From NCBI GenBank assembly GCA_900754145.1, contig CAAEBW010000010.1, positions 1 to 7,573 on the forward strand: a DNA stretch of 7,573 bases, written 5' to 3'. The notes below the pieces were generated by a model. It did not search any database, was not told the origin of the DNA, and was given only the letters and a program-made list of their open reading frames with translations. Shown here piece by piece: positions 1-5,270 of this stretch (position 1 is its first letter; each line of letters starts with the position of its first letter). This DNA is from Clostridia bacterium (lineage in GTDB: Bacteria > Bacillota > Clostridia > Oscillospirales > Acutalibacteraceae). The position numbers and the translations under genes are program-made.

Positions 1-1002
1 ATTTTCGAGGCTAAACGAAAATGCCCTGAGATCGTCATTCTTCCTCCGCTTATGGATAAATACCGAGAGTATTCAGAAAAAGCGCGCCGAATTTACGCGC
101 GGTACACCGATATGATAGAGCCCTTCGGAATTGACGAGTGCTGGCTCGATGTTACGGGCAGTACTATGCTGTTCGGGAGCGGTGAGGAAATCGCCCATAA
201 AATAAGGCGGGATATTAAGCGGGAAATGGGTGTTACCATCTCGGTCGGCGTAAGCTTTAACAAGGTGTTTGCAAAATTAGGCTCGGATATGAAAAAGCCC
301 GACGCGGTGACGGTGATTTCGCGGGATAATTTTAAGGAAAAGGTATGGTGTCTGCCCGCGTCCGATCTGCTTTTTGCGGGAAGAAAAACAGCCGAAAAGC
401 TCCGCTCCTGCGGGGTTTACACGGTAGGAGATTTAGCAGTATGCTCGGACGAAACCCTTACCCGCCTTTTAGGAAAGAACGGCACTGTGCTTAAGCGTTG
501 TGCGCTGGGTATTGATAATTCGCCCGTTGTGACTCCGACAAAGGACGATAAGCCCAAAAGCGTGGGGCGCTCGGTTACCTGCTCTCACGATTTCACCGAT
601 TTTGATTCGGTCTGGAGCACTTTTTTAACACTTTCGCAGTCGGTGGCAGATACTTTGCGCGGTCACGGGCTTTTCGCCTTGGGGGTGCAGGTGCATATCC
701 GCACCGCTTCTCTTAATGTCAAGGAGTTCAGCCGCACCTATCCCGACTCCACCAACAGCGCTTATACCATTGCAAGCCGCGGAATAGAGCTTTTAAGGGA
801 AAATTACAATTTTTCAGAACCCCTGCGTTCGGTGGGGATAAGGGCAATAGGGTTAAATGAATACGAAACCGCCGTTCAGCAGGATATTTTCGGTGACTTT
901 AAGAAGAAAGAAACCGAGGAGAAAATCGAAAATTCAATTTACGAGCTTAGAAAAAGATTCGGCAACTCAAGCATATCCCGCGCGTCGGCGGAAAAGGAGT
1001 AA
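1..1002 (+). CDS. dinB: DNA polymerase IV (Y-family), 5'-truncated by window edge
   Basis: Error-prone translesion DNA polymerase of the Y family. The reading frame is open from base 1, and the 17 codons before the first ATG (position 52) already read as polymerase IV (EAKRKCPEIVILPP), so the true start lies outside the window. About 60 residues, with the first catalytic Asp and the steric gate, are missing. Counting from the ATG at 52, the catalytic Asp-Glu pair is D28/E29 in GIDECWLDVTGS, followed by the palm motif SVGVSFNKVFAKLGSD (64-79). A helix-hairpin-helix thumb lies at about 105-155, and the little-finger domain starts near KPKSVGRSVTCSHDF (168-181). QQDIF at 276-280 resembles a sliding-clamp binding peptide (QxxLF type), although 36 residues follow it. 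The usual SIDEAYLD motif is here GIDECWLD, a conservative variant. Family assignment is firm. Polymerase IV rather than another Y-family branch is likely but not proven without the N-terminus. Confidence 0.93.
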   Translation: MFEAKRKCPEIVILPPLMDKYREYSEKARRIYARYTDMIEPFGIDECWLDVTGSTMLFGSGEEIAHKIRRDIKREMGVTISVGVSFNKVFAKLGSDMKKPDAVTVISRDNFKEKVWCLPASDLLFAGRKTAEKLRSCGVYTVGDLAVCSDETLTRLLGKNGTVLKRCALGIDNSPVVTPTKDDKPKSVGRSVTCSHDFTDFDSVWSTFLTLSQSVADTLRGHGLFALGVQVHIRTASLNVKEFSRTYPDSTNSAYTIASRGIELLRENYNFSEPLRSVGIRAIGLNEYETAVQQDIFGDFKKKETEEKIENSIYELRKRFGNSSISRASAEKE

Positions 1003-1021
1003 AACTTTAGGCTTTATAACA

Positions 1022-1048
1022 GTAGGGGACGATGCCCACATCGTCCCG
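1022..1048. repeat. GTAGGG-type palindromic repeat, copy 1
   Basis: The sequence begins GTAGGGGACGATG and closes with CATCGTCCCG. Positions 1026-1034 (GGGACGATG) pair perfectly with 1039-1047 (CATCGTCCC) around a CCCA loop, a 9-bp stem. It lies 20 bases after the dinB stop codon. A divergent second copy of the same length lies at 1124-1150. From memory, GTAGGGG-type palindromes of this design are scattered in many Clostridia intergenic regions, but copy number here cannot be judged from one window. It could also act as a transcript-end hairpin, but no T-run follows. Confidence 0.7.
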
Positions 1049-1067
1049 CATAGCTTTCCCGAACGAC

Positions 1068-1086
1068 AAAAGGGGAACCCCTTTTT
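1068..1086 (+). terminator. Possible terminator of dinB (A4G4/C4T5 hairpin)
   Basis: AAAAGGGG (1068-1075) is followed by AA and then CCCCTTTTT (1078-1086). A realistic fold is a 7-bp stem AAAAGGG/CCCTTTT with a GAAC loop, in which the T-run is part of the stem. It lies 65 bases after dinB. The short T-run and its place between two interspersed palindromes mean it may be just another repeat module. A second CCCCTT occurs at 1091-1096. Confidence 0.4.
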
Positions 1087-1123
1087 GAAACCCCTTGTTT
1101 CAATACAACCGTATGTTAACACC

Positions 1124-1150
1124 GTAGGGACGGGCGTCCCCGACCGTCCG
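1124..1150. repeat. GTAGGG-type palindromic repeat, copy 2
   Basis: The sequence begins GTAGGGACGGGCG and ends with CCGACCGTCCG. It has the same length (27 bases) and the same ends as the copy at 1022-1048 but a different centre. GGACGG (1128-1133) pairs with CCGTCC (1144-1149). An alternative inner hairpin GGGAC/GTCCC (1127-1131 with 1136-1140) is mutually exclusive with it. The stem arms differ from copy 1 while pairing is kept, which points to a structured repeat family rather than a recent simple duplication. Confidence 0.65.
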
Positions 1151-1155
1151 TTTAT

Positions 1156-1190
1156 CTAACATCTACCGTCTAACATTTAACTTCTAATTT
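1156..1190. repeat. Five tandem degenerate heptamers (CTAACAT type)
   Basis: Reading in sevens from 1156 gives CTAACAT, CTACCGT, CTAACAT, TTAACTT and CTAATTT. The first and third units are identical and the others differ at two to three positions. The array ends exactly one base before the GTGAGGA that serves as Shine-Dalgarno for the RHH gene, so it would lie in that gene's 5' untranslated region or promoter. No convincing -35/-10 pair is seen within it. Function unknown. Confidence 0.7.
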
Positions 1191-1202
1191 GTGAGGACTT
1201 TT

Positions 1203-1394
1203 ATGAGAAATAAAGAAAATAAGCATTTAGGCATTGAAATCGATCCTACACTTCATAGAAAAATCAAGTATATTTCCGAATATGAGGGCCGTTCGATTAA
1301 CGGTCAAATTCTTTATCTGATAAGGCAATGTATCAAGAACTACGAAGCTGAAAACGGCGAAATTCCCGAGGGAACAGAAAATAATATAGGCTGA
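1203..1394 (+). CDS. Small Arc/MetJ-type ribbon-helix-helix DNA-binding protein
   Basis: A 63-residue protein with the layout of a ribbon-helix-helix (RHH) repressor. A short beta strand (HLGIEID, residues 8-14) is followed by helix A (PTLHRKIKYISEYEG) and helix B (INGQILYLIRQCIKNYE), with a polar tail. RHH proteins bind DNA as dimers through the paired beta strands, so this is probably a DNA-binding regulator; its target is unknown. ATG at 1203 is chosen because GAGGA (1193-1197) sits 5 bases upstream. The in-frame GTG at 1191 has no ribosome site and itself overlaps the Shine-Dalgarno. The gene stands alone between a repeat-rich gap and the rplU promoter, with no toxin partner, which argues against an antitoxin. 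It ends 21 bases before the rplU -35 box and could regulate itself or that promoter (inference). Confidence 0.8.
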   Translation: MRNKENKHLGIEIDPTLHRKIKYISEYEGRSINGQILYLIRQCIKNYEAENGEIPEGTENNIG

Positions 1395-1413
1395 CAAAAT
1401 ATTATTTTATTTT
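1378..1413 (+). terminator. AU-only hairpin overlapping the RHH stop codon
   Basis: AAAATAATAT (1378-1387) is perfectly complementary to ATATTATTTT (1399-1408), a 10-bp stem with an 11-base loop, followed by ATTTT. The left arm lies inside the last codons of the RHH gene and the TGA stop is in the loop. A stem without G:C pairs is weak as an intrinsic terminator, but the position just before the next promoter and the T-rich 3' side fit that role. In such AT-rich DNA chance is a real alternative. Confidence 0.4.
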
Positions 1414-1415
1414 CC

Positions 1416-1444
1416 TTGACAAACTATGTTTGTTATGATAAAAT
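1416..1444 (+). promoter_or_regulatory. Strong sigma-A type promoter of the rplU operon
   Basis: TTGACA at 1416-1421 is a perfect -35 box. After a 17-bp spacer, TAAAAT at 1439-1444 is a good -10 box, preceded by TG at 1436-1437 (extended -10). Transcription should start near 1451, about 88 bases before the rplU start codon. The spacer carries a perfect inverted repeat, ACAAAC-TAT-GTTTGT (1419-1433), which overlaps the end of the -35 box and looks like an operator. Confidence 0.85.
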
Positions 1445-1450
1445 ATGTAA

Positions 1451-1538
1451 GCCGCATATTGTGGGCTTATTAAAGCTGTGCCTTTTTTGGGCGCACGCCC
1501 GCCGTAGCGAGACTGTATAAATGGCAGGTGTAATAAAA
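1451..1538 (+). promoter_or_regulatory. Probable structured 5' leader of rplU (ribosomal-protein leader candidate)
   Basis: About 88 bases separate the predicted transcription start from the bL21 start codon. This part contains GTGCC (1478-1482) able to pair with the GGGCGCAC segment (1489-1496), and a competing GGGC/GCCC hairpin (1489-1492 with 1497-1500). It ends in GACTGTATAAATGGCAGGTG, in which the Shine-Dalgarno AGGTG (1526-1530) lies next to a possible CTG/CAG pairing. An L21 leader is a known RNA family in Firmicutes that is thought to control ribosomal protein expression. Position and structure fit, but I cannot confirm the family consensus by eye. Confidence 0.5.
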
Positions 1539-1844
1539 ATGTACGCAATTATCGAAACAGGCGGAAAGCAGTACCGTGTTCAGAACGGCGATGTAATTTA
1601 TGTTGAAAAGCTTAACGCCGAGGTTGACGAAGAGGTTACCTTCGACAAGGTTGTTGCCGTAAACAACAGAACCTTGAAGGTTGGCAAGCCCTATGTTAAG
1701 GACGCTTTCGTTAAGGGTACCGTTTTAAAGAACGGCAAGGGTAAGAAGATTACAGTCTTCACCTACAAGCCCAAGAAGAGCAGCTCCCGCAAAATGGGTC
1801 ACAGACAGCCTTATACAAAGGTACAGATTACCGAAATCGGCTAA
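1539..1844 (+). CDS. rplU: 50S ribosomal protein bL21
   Basis: Large-subunit ribosomal protein that binds 23S rRNA. The 101-residue product begins with the family signature [24 protein letters not shown] and ends with the basic, rRNA-binding part [20 protein letters not shown] followed by KVQITEIG, the full family length. ATG at 1539 is preferred over an in-frame ATG at 1521 because bL21 proteins start at MYAII and AGGTG (1526-1530) lies 8 bases upstream of 1539, whereas 1521 has no ribosome site. It is the first gene of the rplU-prp-rpmA operon, driven by the promoter at 1416-1444, and is followed 3 bases later by prp. Confidence 0.98.
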   Translation: MYAIIETGGKQYRVQNGDVIYVEKLNAEVDEEVTFDKVVAVNNRTLKVGKPYVKDAFVKGTVLKNGKGKKITVFTYKPKKSSSRKMGHRQPYTKVQITEIG

Positions 1845-1847
1845 TCT

Positions 1848-2174
1848 ATGACAAGGGTAAAATTTTCGGCTGATGAAAAAGGGCTTTACGGCTTTGAAAT
1901 CAGCGGTCATTCGTCTAAGGACGGTGACGACGAGGTCGGAAAGATTGTCTGCGCGGCGGTTTCCTCCGCGGCGTATATGGCGGCTAACACCGTAACCGAT
2001 GTAATAGGCGATCAGGCTGAGGTCTTTATAGACGACGCTGTGATGCGCTTTTATGTAAAGGAACCGTCAATATGCACGGTAAAGGTTTTAGAGGGGTTAA
2101 GACTGCACTTGACCGAGCTTTCCGAACAGTACGGCAGTAACATCACAATTCACGGAGGTGCAAGAAATGCTTAA
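1848..2174 (+). CDS. prp: Ribosomal-processing cysteine protease Prp
   Basis: Small cysteine protease that removes the N-terminal extension of ribosomal protein bL27 in Firmicutes and relatives. The 108-residue product shows the diagnostic pair: His21 in [13 protein letters not shown] and Cys35 in [12 protein letters not shown], the expected spacing for the catalytic dyad. It lies between rplU and rpmA, the standard position. The start codon is 3 bases after the rplU stop and has no good Shine-Dalgarno, so translation is probably coupled to rplU. Its 3' end holds the Shine-Dalgarno of rpmA and overlaps that gene by 8 bases. The substrate signature is visible in the downstream gene, so the enzyme and its target are co-encoded. 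Earlier annotations call this family YsxB or DUF464. Confidence 0.95.
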   Translation: MTRVKFSADEKGLYGFEISGHSSKDGDDEVGKIVCAAVSSAAYMAANTVTDVIGDQAEVFIDDAVMRFYVKEPSICTVKVLEGLRLHLTELSEQYGSNITIHGGARNA

Positions 2175-2451
2175 GATTAACATTCAGTTATTCGCTCATA
2201 AAAAAGGTATGGGCTCCACCAAGAACGGTCGCGACAGCGAATCCAAGCGTTTAGGCGTTAAGCGCGCCGACGGTCAGTTCGTTTTGGCGGGCAATATCTT
2301 AGTCCGTCAGAGAGGAACCCACATTCACGCGGGAAACAATGTCGGACGCGGCTCGGACGACACCCTGTTCGCTCTCATTGACGGCAAGGTTAAATTTGAG
2401 CGTGTAGGCAGAGACCGTAAACAGGTAAGTATTTACGCTGTTGAGCAGTAA
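2167..2451 (+). CDS. rpmA: 50S ribosomal protein bL27, with Prp-cleavable N-terminal extension
   Basis: Ribosomal protein whose N-terminus reaches towards the peptidyl-transferase centre. The 94-residue product begins [20 protein letters not shown]. The first nine residues (MLKINIQLF) are the extension that Prp is known to remove, and the mature protein would start AHKKG. The rest is typical bL27: [36 protein letters not shown], then [19 protein letters not shown] at 2167 is chosen because GGAGGT (2154-2159) sits 7 bases upstream and the resulting N-terminus matches the cleavable family form. The in-frame GTG at 2158 is part of the Shine-Dalgarno itself. The gene overlaps prp by 8 bases and is followed at once by a terminator. 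Confidence 0.97.
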   Translation: MLKINIQLFAHKKGMGSTKNGRDSESKRLGVKRADGQFVLAGNILVRQRGTHIHAGNNVGRGSDDTLFALIDGKVKFERVGRDRKQVSIYAVEQ

Positions 2452-2456
2452 GTTAT

Positions 2457-2494
2457 AATCCGGGCGGCAGACAGCTTCCCGGATTTATTTTTTT
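2457..2494 (+). terminator. Intrinsic terminator after rpmA
   Basis: AATCCGGG (2457-2464) pairs perfectly with CCCGGATT (2478-2485) around a 13-base loop. It is followed by TATTTTTTT (2486-2494). It begins 5 bases after the rpmA stop codon and ends 18 bases before the next gene. No clear promoter is seen between it and that gene, so downstream genes probably depend on read-through or on a promoter I cannot recognise. This would give high expression of ribosomal proteins and lower expression of the rest. Confidence 0.85.
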
Positions 2495-2512
2495 AGAAAG
2501 GAAGCGGAATTT

Positions 2513-2917
2513 ATGAAAATCTGTCATGTATGTAAGGCGGAATGTGAGGATAATGCGGAGCTTTGCCCCGTTTGCGGAGCCGATTTGACCTTTAATGATG
2601 AAGAGGAAGAGGCGTCGGCTGAGGAAATAATTTTAAACAAGCCTGTGCTTTTAGCCTCGCTTGACGATGTGGTTTCGGCAGAGATATTAAAGGATTTGCT
2701 TAAGGAAAACGGTATTCTCTTTTCCGATGATGCCGAGGGCGAGGGAACTTTAAAGGTTACCTTCGGCGGCGCATTCACGGCGGCGGATATTTATGTAGAC
2801 GAATCCGATTTTGAAAGGGCAAATCAAATATATGAAGATTTTTTAAATTCCGAGCCGACATTTGAGGAAGATTTTTTCTATGAAGATGCCGAGGAAACGG
2901 AGCAGGGCGGCGAATGA
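2513..2917 (+). CDS. Zinc-ribbon plus DUF2007-like protein
   Basis: A 134-residue acidic protein of unknown function. Residues 4-21 form a small zinc ribbon with CxxC knuckles at C4/C7 and C18/C21 (CHVC and CPVC), and an extra Cys at 11. After an acidic linker (EEEEASAEE) comes a domain at about 44-112 that resembles DUF2007 (a putative signal-transducing or PII-like fold): VLLASLDDVVSAEILKDLLK, a TFGG turn, then DIYVDESDFERANQIYEDFL. The tail is strongly acidic. No signal peptide or membrane segment is seen, so it is probably cytoplasmic. AAAGGA (2497-2502) is the likely ribosome site. It overlaps the next gene by 4 bases (ATGA), and that gene encodes a paralogue of its second domain. Domain naming is by pattern recognition only. 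Confidence 0.85.
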   Translation: MKICHVCKAECEDNAELCPVCGADLTFNDEEEEASAEEIILNKPVLLASLDDVVSAEILKDLLKENGILFSDDAEGEGTLKVTFGGAFTAADIYVDESDFERANQIYEDFLNSEPTFEEDFFYEDAEETEQGGE

Positions 2918-3210
2918 GCTTTTTTAAGAGGAAGAAAGAGAACAAGCAGGAAGAAAACGAGCCTGTAGTTGCGGCAGTTATAACTAATCCCGTATCATCT
3001 GCGGTGTTTCAGGATATGCTAAAGGAAAACTGCATTCCCTTTGTCTGCCGTCAGCAGGGTGCGGGCGGCTCGGTAAAGCTTCTTTTAGGCGGCGGAATTG
3101 TGCCTGATTATATTCTTGTTTCAGCCAAAAATTATGAGCGCGCCAGAGAGCTTTACGAGGTGTATCTTTTAAACGAGCCCGAAGAAGGCGATTTTGAGGA
3201 AGAAGAATAA
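2914..3210 (+). CDS. DUF2007-like protein, paralogue of the preceding gene without the zinc ribbon
   Basis: A 98-residue protein with a basic N-terminus (MSFFKRKKENK) and an acidic C-terminus (EEGDFEEEE). It aligns over its length with the second domain of the preceding gene: PVVAAVITNPVSSAVFQDML matches PVLLASLDDVVSAEILKDLL, both have LKEN, a GG turn, a V-x(5)-ERA-x(3)-YE stretch and an EP near the end. This indicates an old tandem duplication. The Cys knuckles are absent; two scattered Cys (in LKENC and FVCRQ) are unlikely to bind zinc. It is translationally coupled through the ATGA overlap, and the two products may act together (inference). Function unknown. Confidence 0.85.
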   Translation: MSFFKRKKENKQEENEPVVAAVITNPVSSAVFQDMLKENCIPFVCRQQGAGGSVKLLLGGGIVPDYILVSAKNYERARELYEVYLLNEPEEGDFEEEE

Positions 3211-3240
3211 CCGATTTATTATTATCGGAAAGGTAAGCTT

Positions 3241-4515
3241 ATGTTTGTAGATATTGCAAAAATTCATTTAAAGGCGGGTAACGGCGGCGACGGCGCGGTT
3301 TCCTTTCATAGGGAGAAGTATGTCGCGGCGGGCGGTCCTGACGGCGGTGACGGCGGCAGAGGCGGCGATATAATTTTTAAGGCGGACAGTAACCTCTCCA
3401 CCCTTGCCGATTTCCGCTATAAGCGCAAATACACCGCCGAAGCGGGACAGAAGGGCGGCGCGGGTCGTTGCACGGGCAAAAGCGCGCCTAATCTTATCAT
3501 ATCCGTTCCTGTCGGCACCCTTGTAAAGGACGCCGAAACCGGCAGAATAATCGCCGATATTTCGGACGAGGAGCCGGTTACGGTTGCCAAGGGCGGCAAC
3601 GGCGGCTGGGGAAATCAGCATTTTGCCACCTCTACAAGGCAGGTGCCGCGTTTTGCTAAAAAAGGTAATCCCGGCGAAGAGCTGGATGTCACTTTAGAGC
3701 TTAAACTGCTTGCCGATGTGGGGCTGATAGGTTTTCCGAATGTGGGAAAATCGACCCTTATTTCGGTTGTGAGCGAGGCTAAGCCTAAAATTGCAAATTA
3801 CCATTTTACCACCCTTACTCCGGTGCTGGGAGTTGTCCGAATGGGGGAGGGAAGCTCCTTTGTTATGGCGGATATCCCCGGTCTTATCGAGGGCGCGGGC
3901 GAGGGCGTGGGACTCGGTCACGAGTTTTTGCGCCATGTCGAGCGTTGCCGACTGCTTTTACACGTCCTTGATGTCTCGGGTAGCGAGGGCAGAGACCCCA
4001 TTGATGATTTTAATAAGATTAATAATGAGCTTTCGGTCTTTAACAGCGAGCTTGAAGCAAGACCGCAAATAATTGTCGGCAACAAGTGCGACCTTGCCGA
4101 TGAGCAGGAGGTTAAGCGAATTTCGGACTATTTTACCGAAAAGGGCTACAAATTCTTCCCTGTTATGGCGGCGATTGCCGAGGGTACCGACGAGCTTATT
4201 AAATATATTGCCGCCGAGCTTTCAAAGCTGCCCCCTATAAAGCGGTATGAGGCAGAGCCTAAGCCAGCCGAGGATTTCACCAAGCCTAAAACCCGCACCT
4301 TTAATATCCGCGTTTGCGACGGGGTTTACTTTGTCGAGGACTGCGAGTGGATTATGGATGTAATGAACACGATAGACCCCGACGATTATGAGTCCCTCCA
4401 GTATTTTGAGAGGGTGCTCCGTTCAAGCGGCATTATTACAGCGCTCGAAAACGCGGGAATAAAACAGGGCGACACCGTAAGCGTTTACGATATTGAGTTT
4501 GAGTTTGTGATGTAA
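3241..4515 (+). CDS. obgE: GTPase Obg (ribosome assembly)
   Basis: Essential GTPase that binds 50S precursors and links ribosome assembly with growth and stress signalling. All three domains of the 424-residue product are visible. The glycine-rich Obg fold covers about 1-157. The G domain has G1 GFPNVGKST (164-172), switch I NYHFTTLTP (186-194), G3 DIPGLIEGAG (211-220) and G4 NKCD (281-284). The C-terminal OCT domain covers about 350-424 (TFNIRVCDGVYFVEDCEWIM to DTVSVYDIEFEF). The G5 loop reads VMAAIAEG (308-315), where most members have an SA motif. The length is typical. AAAGG (3229-3233) lies 7 bases before ATG and partly overlaps a 5-bp CCGAT/ATCGG inverted repeat (3211-3228). obgE commonly follows rpmA; here two DUF2007-like genes lie between. 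Confidence 0.98.
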   Translation: MFVDIAKIHLKAGNGGDGAVSFHREKYVAAGGPDGGDGGRGGDIIFKADSNLSTLADFRYKRKYTAEAGQKGGAGRCTGKSAPNLIISVPVGTLVKDAETGRIIADISDEEPVTVAKGGNGGWGNQHFATSTRQVPRFAKKGNPGEELDVTLELKLLADVGLIGFPNVGKSTLISVVSEAKPKIANYHFTTLTPVLGVVRMGEGSSFVMADIPGLIEGAGEGVGLGHEFLRHVERCRLLLHVLDVSGSEGRDPIDDFNKINNELSVFNSELEARPQIIVGNKCDLADEQEVKRISDYFTEKGYKFFPVMAAIAEGTDELIKYIAAELSKLPPIKRYEAEPKPAEDFTKPKTRTFNIRVCDGVYFVEDCEWIMDVMNTIDPDDYESLQYFERVLRSSGIITALENAGIKQGDTVSVYDIEFEFVM

Positions 4516-4516
4516 A

Positions 4517-4906
4517 ATGGATACTAAAATAAAGGAAAAACCCGATTTGTTAAGCCCCTCGGTGCTGGCGTTTGTGGGTGACGCGGTTTACGGGCTGTAT
4601 GTCAGAACCGCCCTTGCCGACACAAGCCGTCCGTCGGGCGAGCTACATAAAATGTCGGCGGCGGTGGTGAATGCCGCCGCGCAGGCAAAGGCGTTTTCGC
4701 TTATAGAGCCTATTCTTTCCGAAAAGGAGCTTTCGGTTTTTAAGCGCGGGCGTAATTTTCATACCTCCTCAACCCCTAAAAATGCGTCAAACGGCGATTA
4801 CCACACTGCAACAGGGCTTGAGTGCCTTTTCGGCTGGCTGTATCTTTCGGGCAATAAGGTTAGAGCAGACGAGCTTTTCGGTATGATATGGGAGTGTATG
4901 GGTTGA
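4517..4906 (+). CDS. mrnC: Mini-ribonuclease 3
   Basis: Ribonuclease that consists of an RNase III catalytic domain without a double-stranded RNA-binding domain. In Bacillus it matures the ends of 23S rRNA. The 129-residue product shows the family motifs in order: LAFVGDAVYGLYVR with catalytic Asp22, KRGRN (76-80), and YHTATGLECLFGWLYLSG with Glu102 (Y95 to G112). The length matches the family. The start is one base after the obgE stop with no good Shine-Dalgarno, so translation is probably coupled. In Bacillus mrnC is near cysS; here it directly follows obgE, which groups two functions in 50S maturation. The 3' end overlaps the next gene. Confidence 0.95.
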   Translation: MDTKIKEKPDLLSPSVLAFVGDAVYGLYVRTALADTSRPSGELHKMSAAVVNAAAQAKAFSLIEPILSEKELSVFKRGRNFHTSSTPKNASNGDYHTATGLECLFGWLYLSGNKVRADELFGMIWECMG

Positions 4907-5202
4907 CCGCGGATTTTTTGGAAAATAAATATAAATACCTTTTGCTTTATTTATTCGCAATAAGCCTTATTTCGGTAACCGTCTGCGTTGCGGATAAGTC
5001 TCGCGCAAAAAGAGGAAAACGGCGGGTAAGGGAAACCACGCTGTTTTTGCTTTCCGCCTTGGGCGGGAGCGCGGCTATGTATATTACAATGCGTATAATA
5101 CGTCACAAAACCCTGCATAAGCGTTTTATGCTCGGCATTCCGCTTATTATGCTGATTCAGGCGGCGGCTTTTGTGTTTTTAAGGCACTTCGGCGTATTTT
5201 AA
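4903..5202 (+). CDS. DUF1294 family membrane protein
   Basis: A small integral membrane protein of unknown function. It carries the DUF1294 pattern: ADKSRAKRGKRRVRE, then LLSALGGSAAMYITMRIIRHKT, then HKRFMLGIPLIM. Three membrane segments are likely: LLLYLFAISLISVTVCV, TTLFLLSALGGSAAMYI and GIPLIMLIQAAAFVFL. I favour the TTG at 4903, giving 99 residues, because GGGAG (4890-4894) is 8 bases upstream and TTG shares a four-base TTGA overlap with the mrnC stop. The in-frame ATG at 4888 would add five residues and lacks a ribosome site. It is the last gene of the obgE-mrnC run. No terminator is evident after it. Confidence 0.85.
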   Translation: MTADFLENKYKYLLLYLFAISLISVTVCVADKSRAKRGKRRVRETTLFLLSALGGSAAMYITMRIIRHKTLHKRFMLGIPLIMLIQAAAFVFLRHFGVF

Positions 5203-5210
5203 AATAAGCC

Positions 5211-5239
5211 TTGTAACTAAGAGCATTTAATGTTAGAAT
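5211..5239 (+). promoter_or_regulatory. Probable promoter of the zinc-ribbon/DUF4870 gene
   Basis: TTGTAA (5211-5216) matches the -35 consensus at four of six positions. After a 17-bp spacer comes TAGAAT (5234-5239), preceded by TG at 5231-5232 as an extended -10. The start would be near 5246, with a 25-base leader containing the strong Shine-Dalgarno GGGGAGGA (5256-5263), 7 bases from the ATG. This separates the gene from the obgE-mrnC run. Confidence 0.6.
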
Positions 5240-5270
5240 TGAATAAAGTATAAATGGGGAGGAATGTTAA

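Noticed and set aside
857..1159. Open frame of 100 codons overlapping the end of dinB and the repeat region
   Set aside because: It lies in another frame of dinB and then runs through palindromic repeats; composition is basic and low in normal protein features, and there is no ribosome site.
1022..1190. CRISPR array or insertion sequence
   Set aside because: The units are of different kinds and lengths, there are no regular unique spacers, no transposase and no terminal inverted repeats that enclose a gene.
1191..1202. GTG start at 1191 for the RHH gene
   Set aside because: The GTG belongs to the GTGAGGA Shine-Dalgarno, which is at the right distance from ATG at 1203.
1191..1394. Toxin-antitoxin module with the RHH protein as antitoxin
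   Set aside because: No toxin-like gene is adjacent on either side; the neighbours are a DNA polymerase and a ribosomal protein.
2524..2778. Minus-strand Ser-rich open frame
   Set aside because: Antisense to the acidic zinc-ribbon/DUF2007-like gene; Glu/Asp codons read as Ser/Leu-rich on the other strand.
3268..3621. Minus-strand open frame of 117 codons inside obgE
   Set aside because: It is antisense to the glycine-rich Obg domain, where GGC-rich codons suppress stop codons on the other strand. No ribosome site or recognisable domain.
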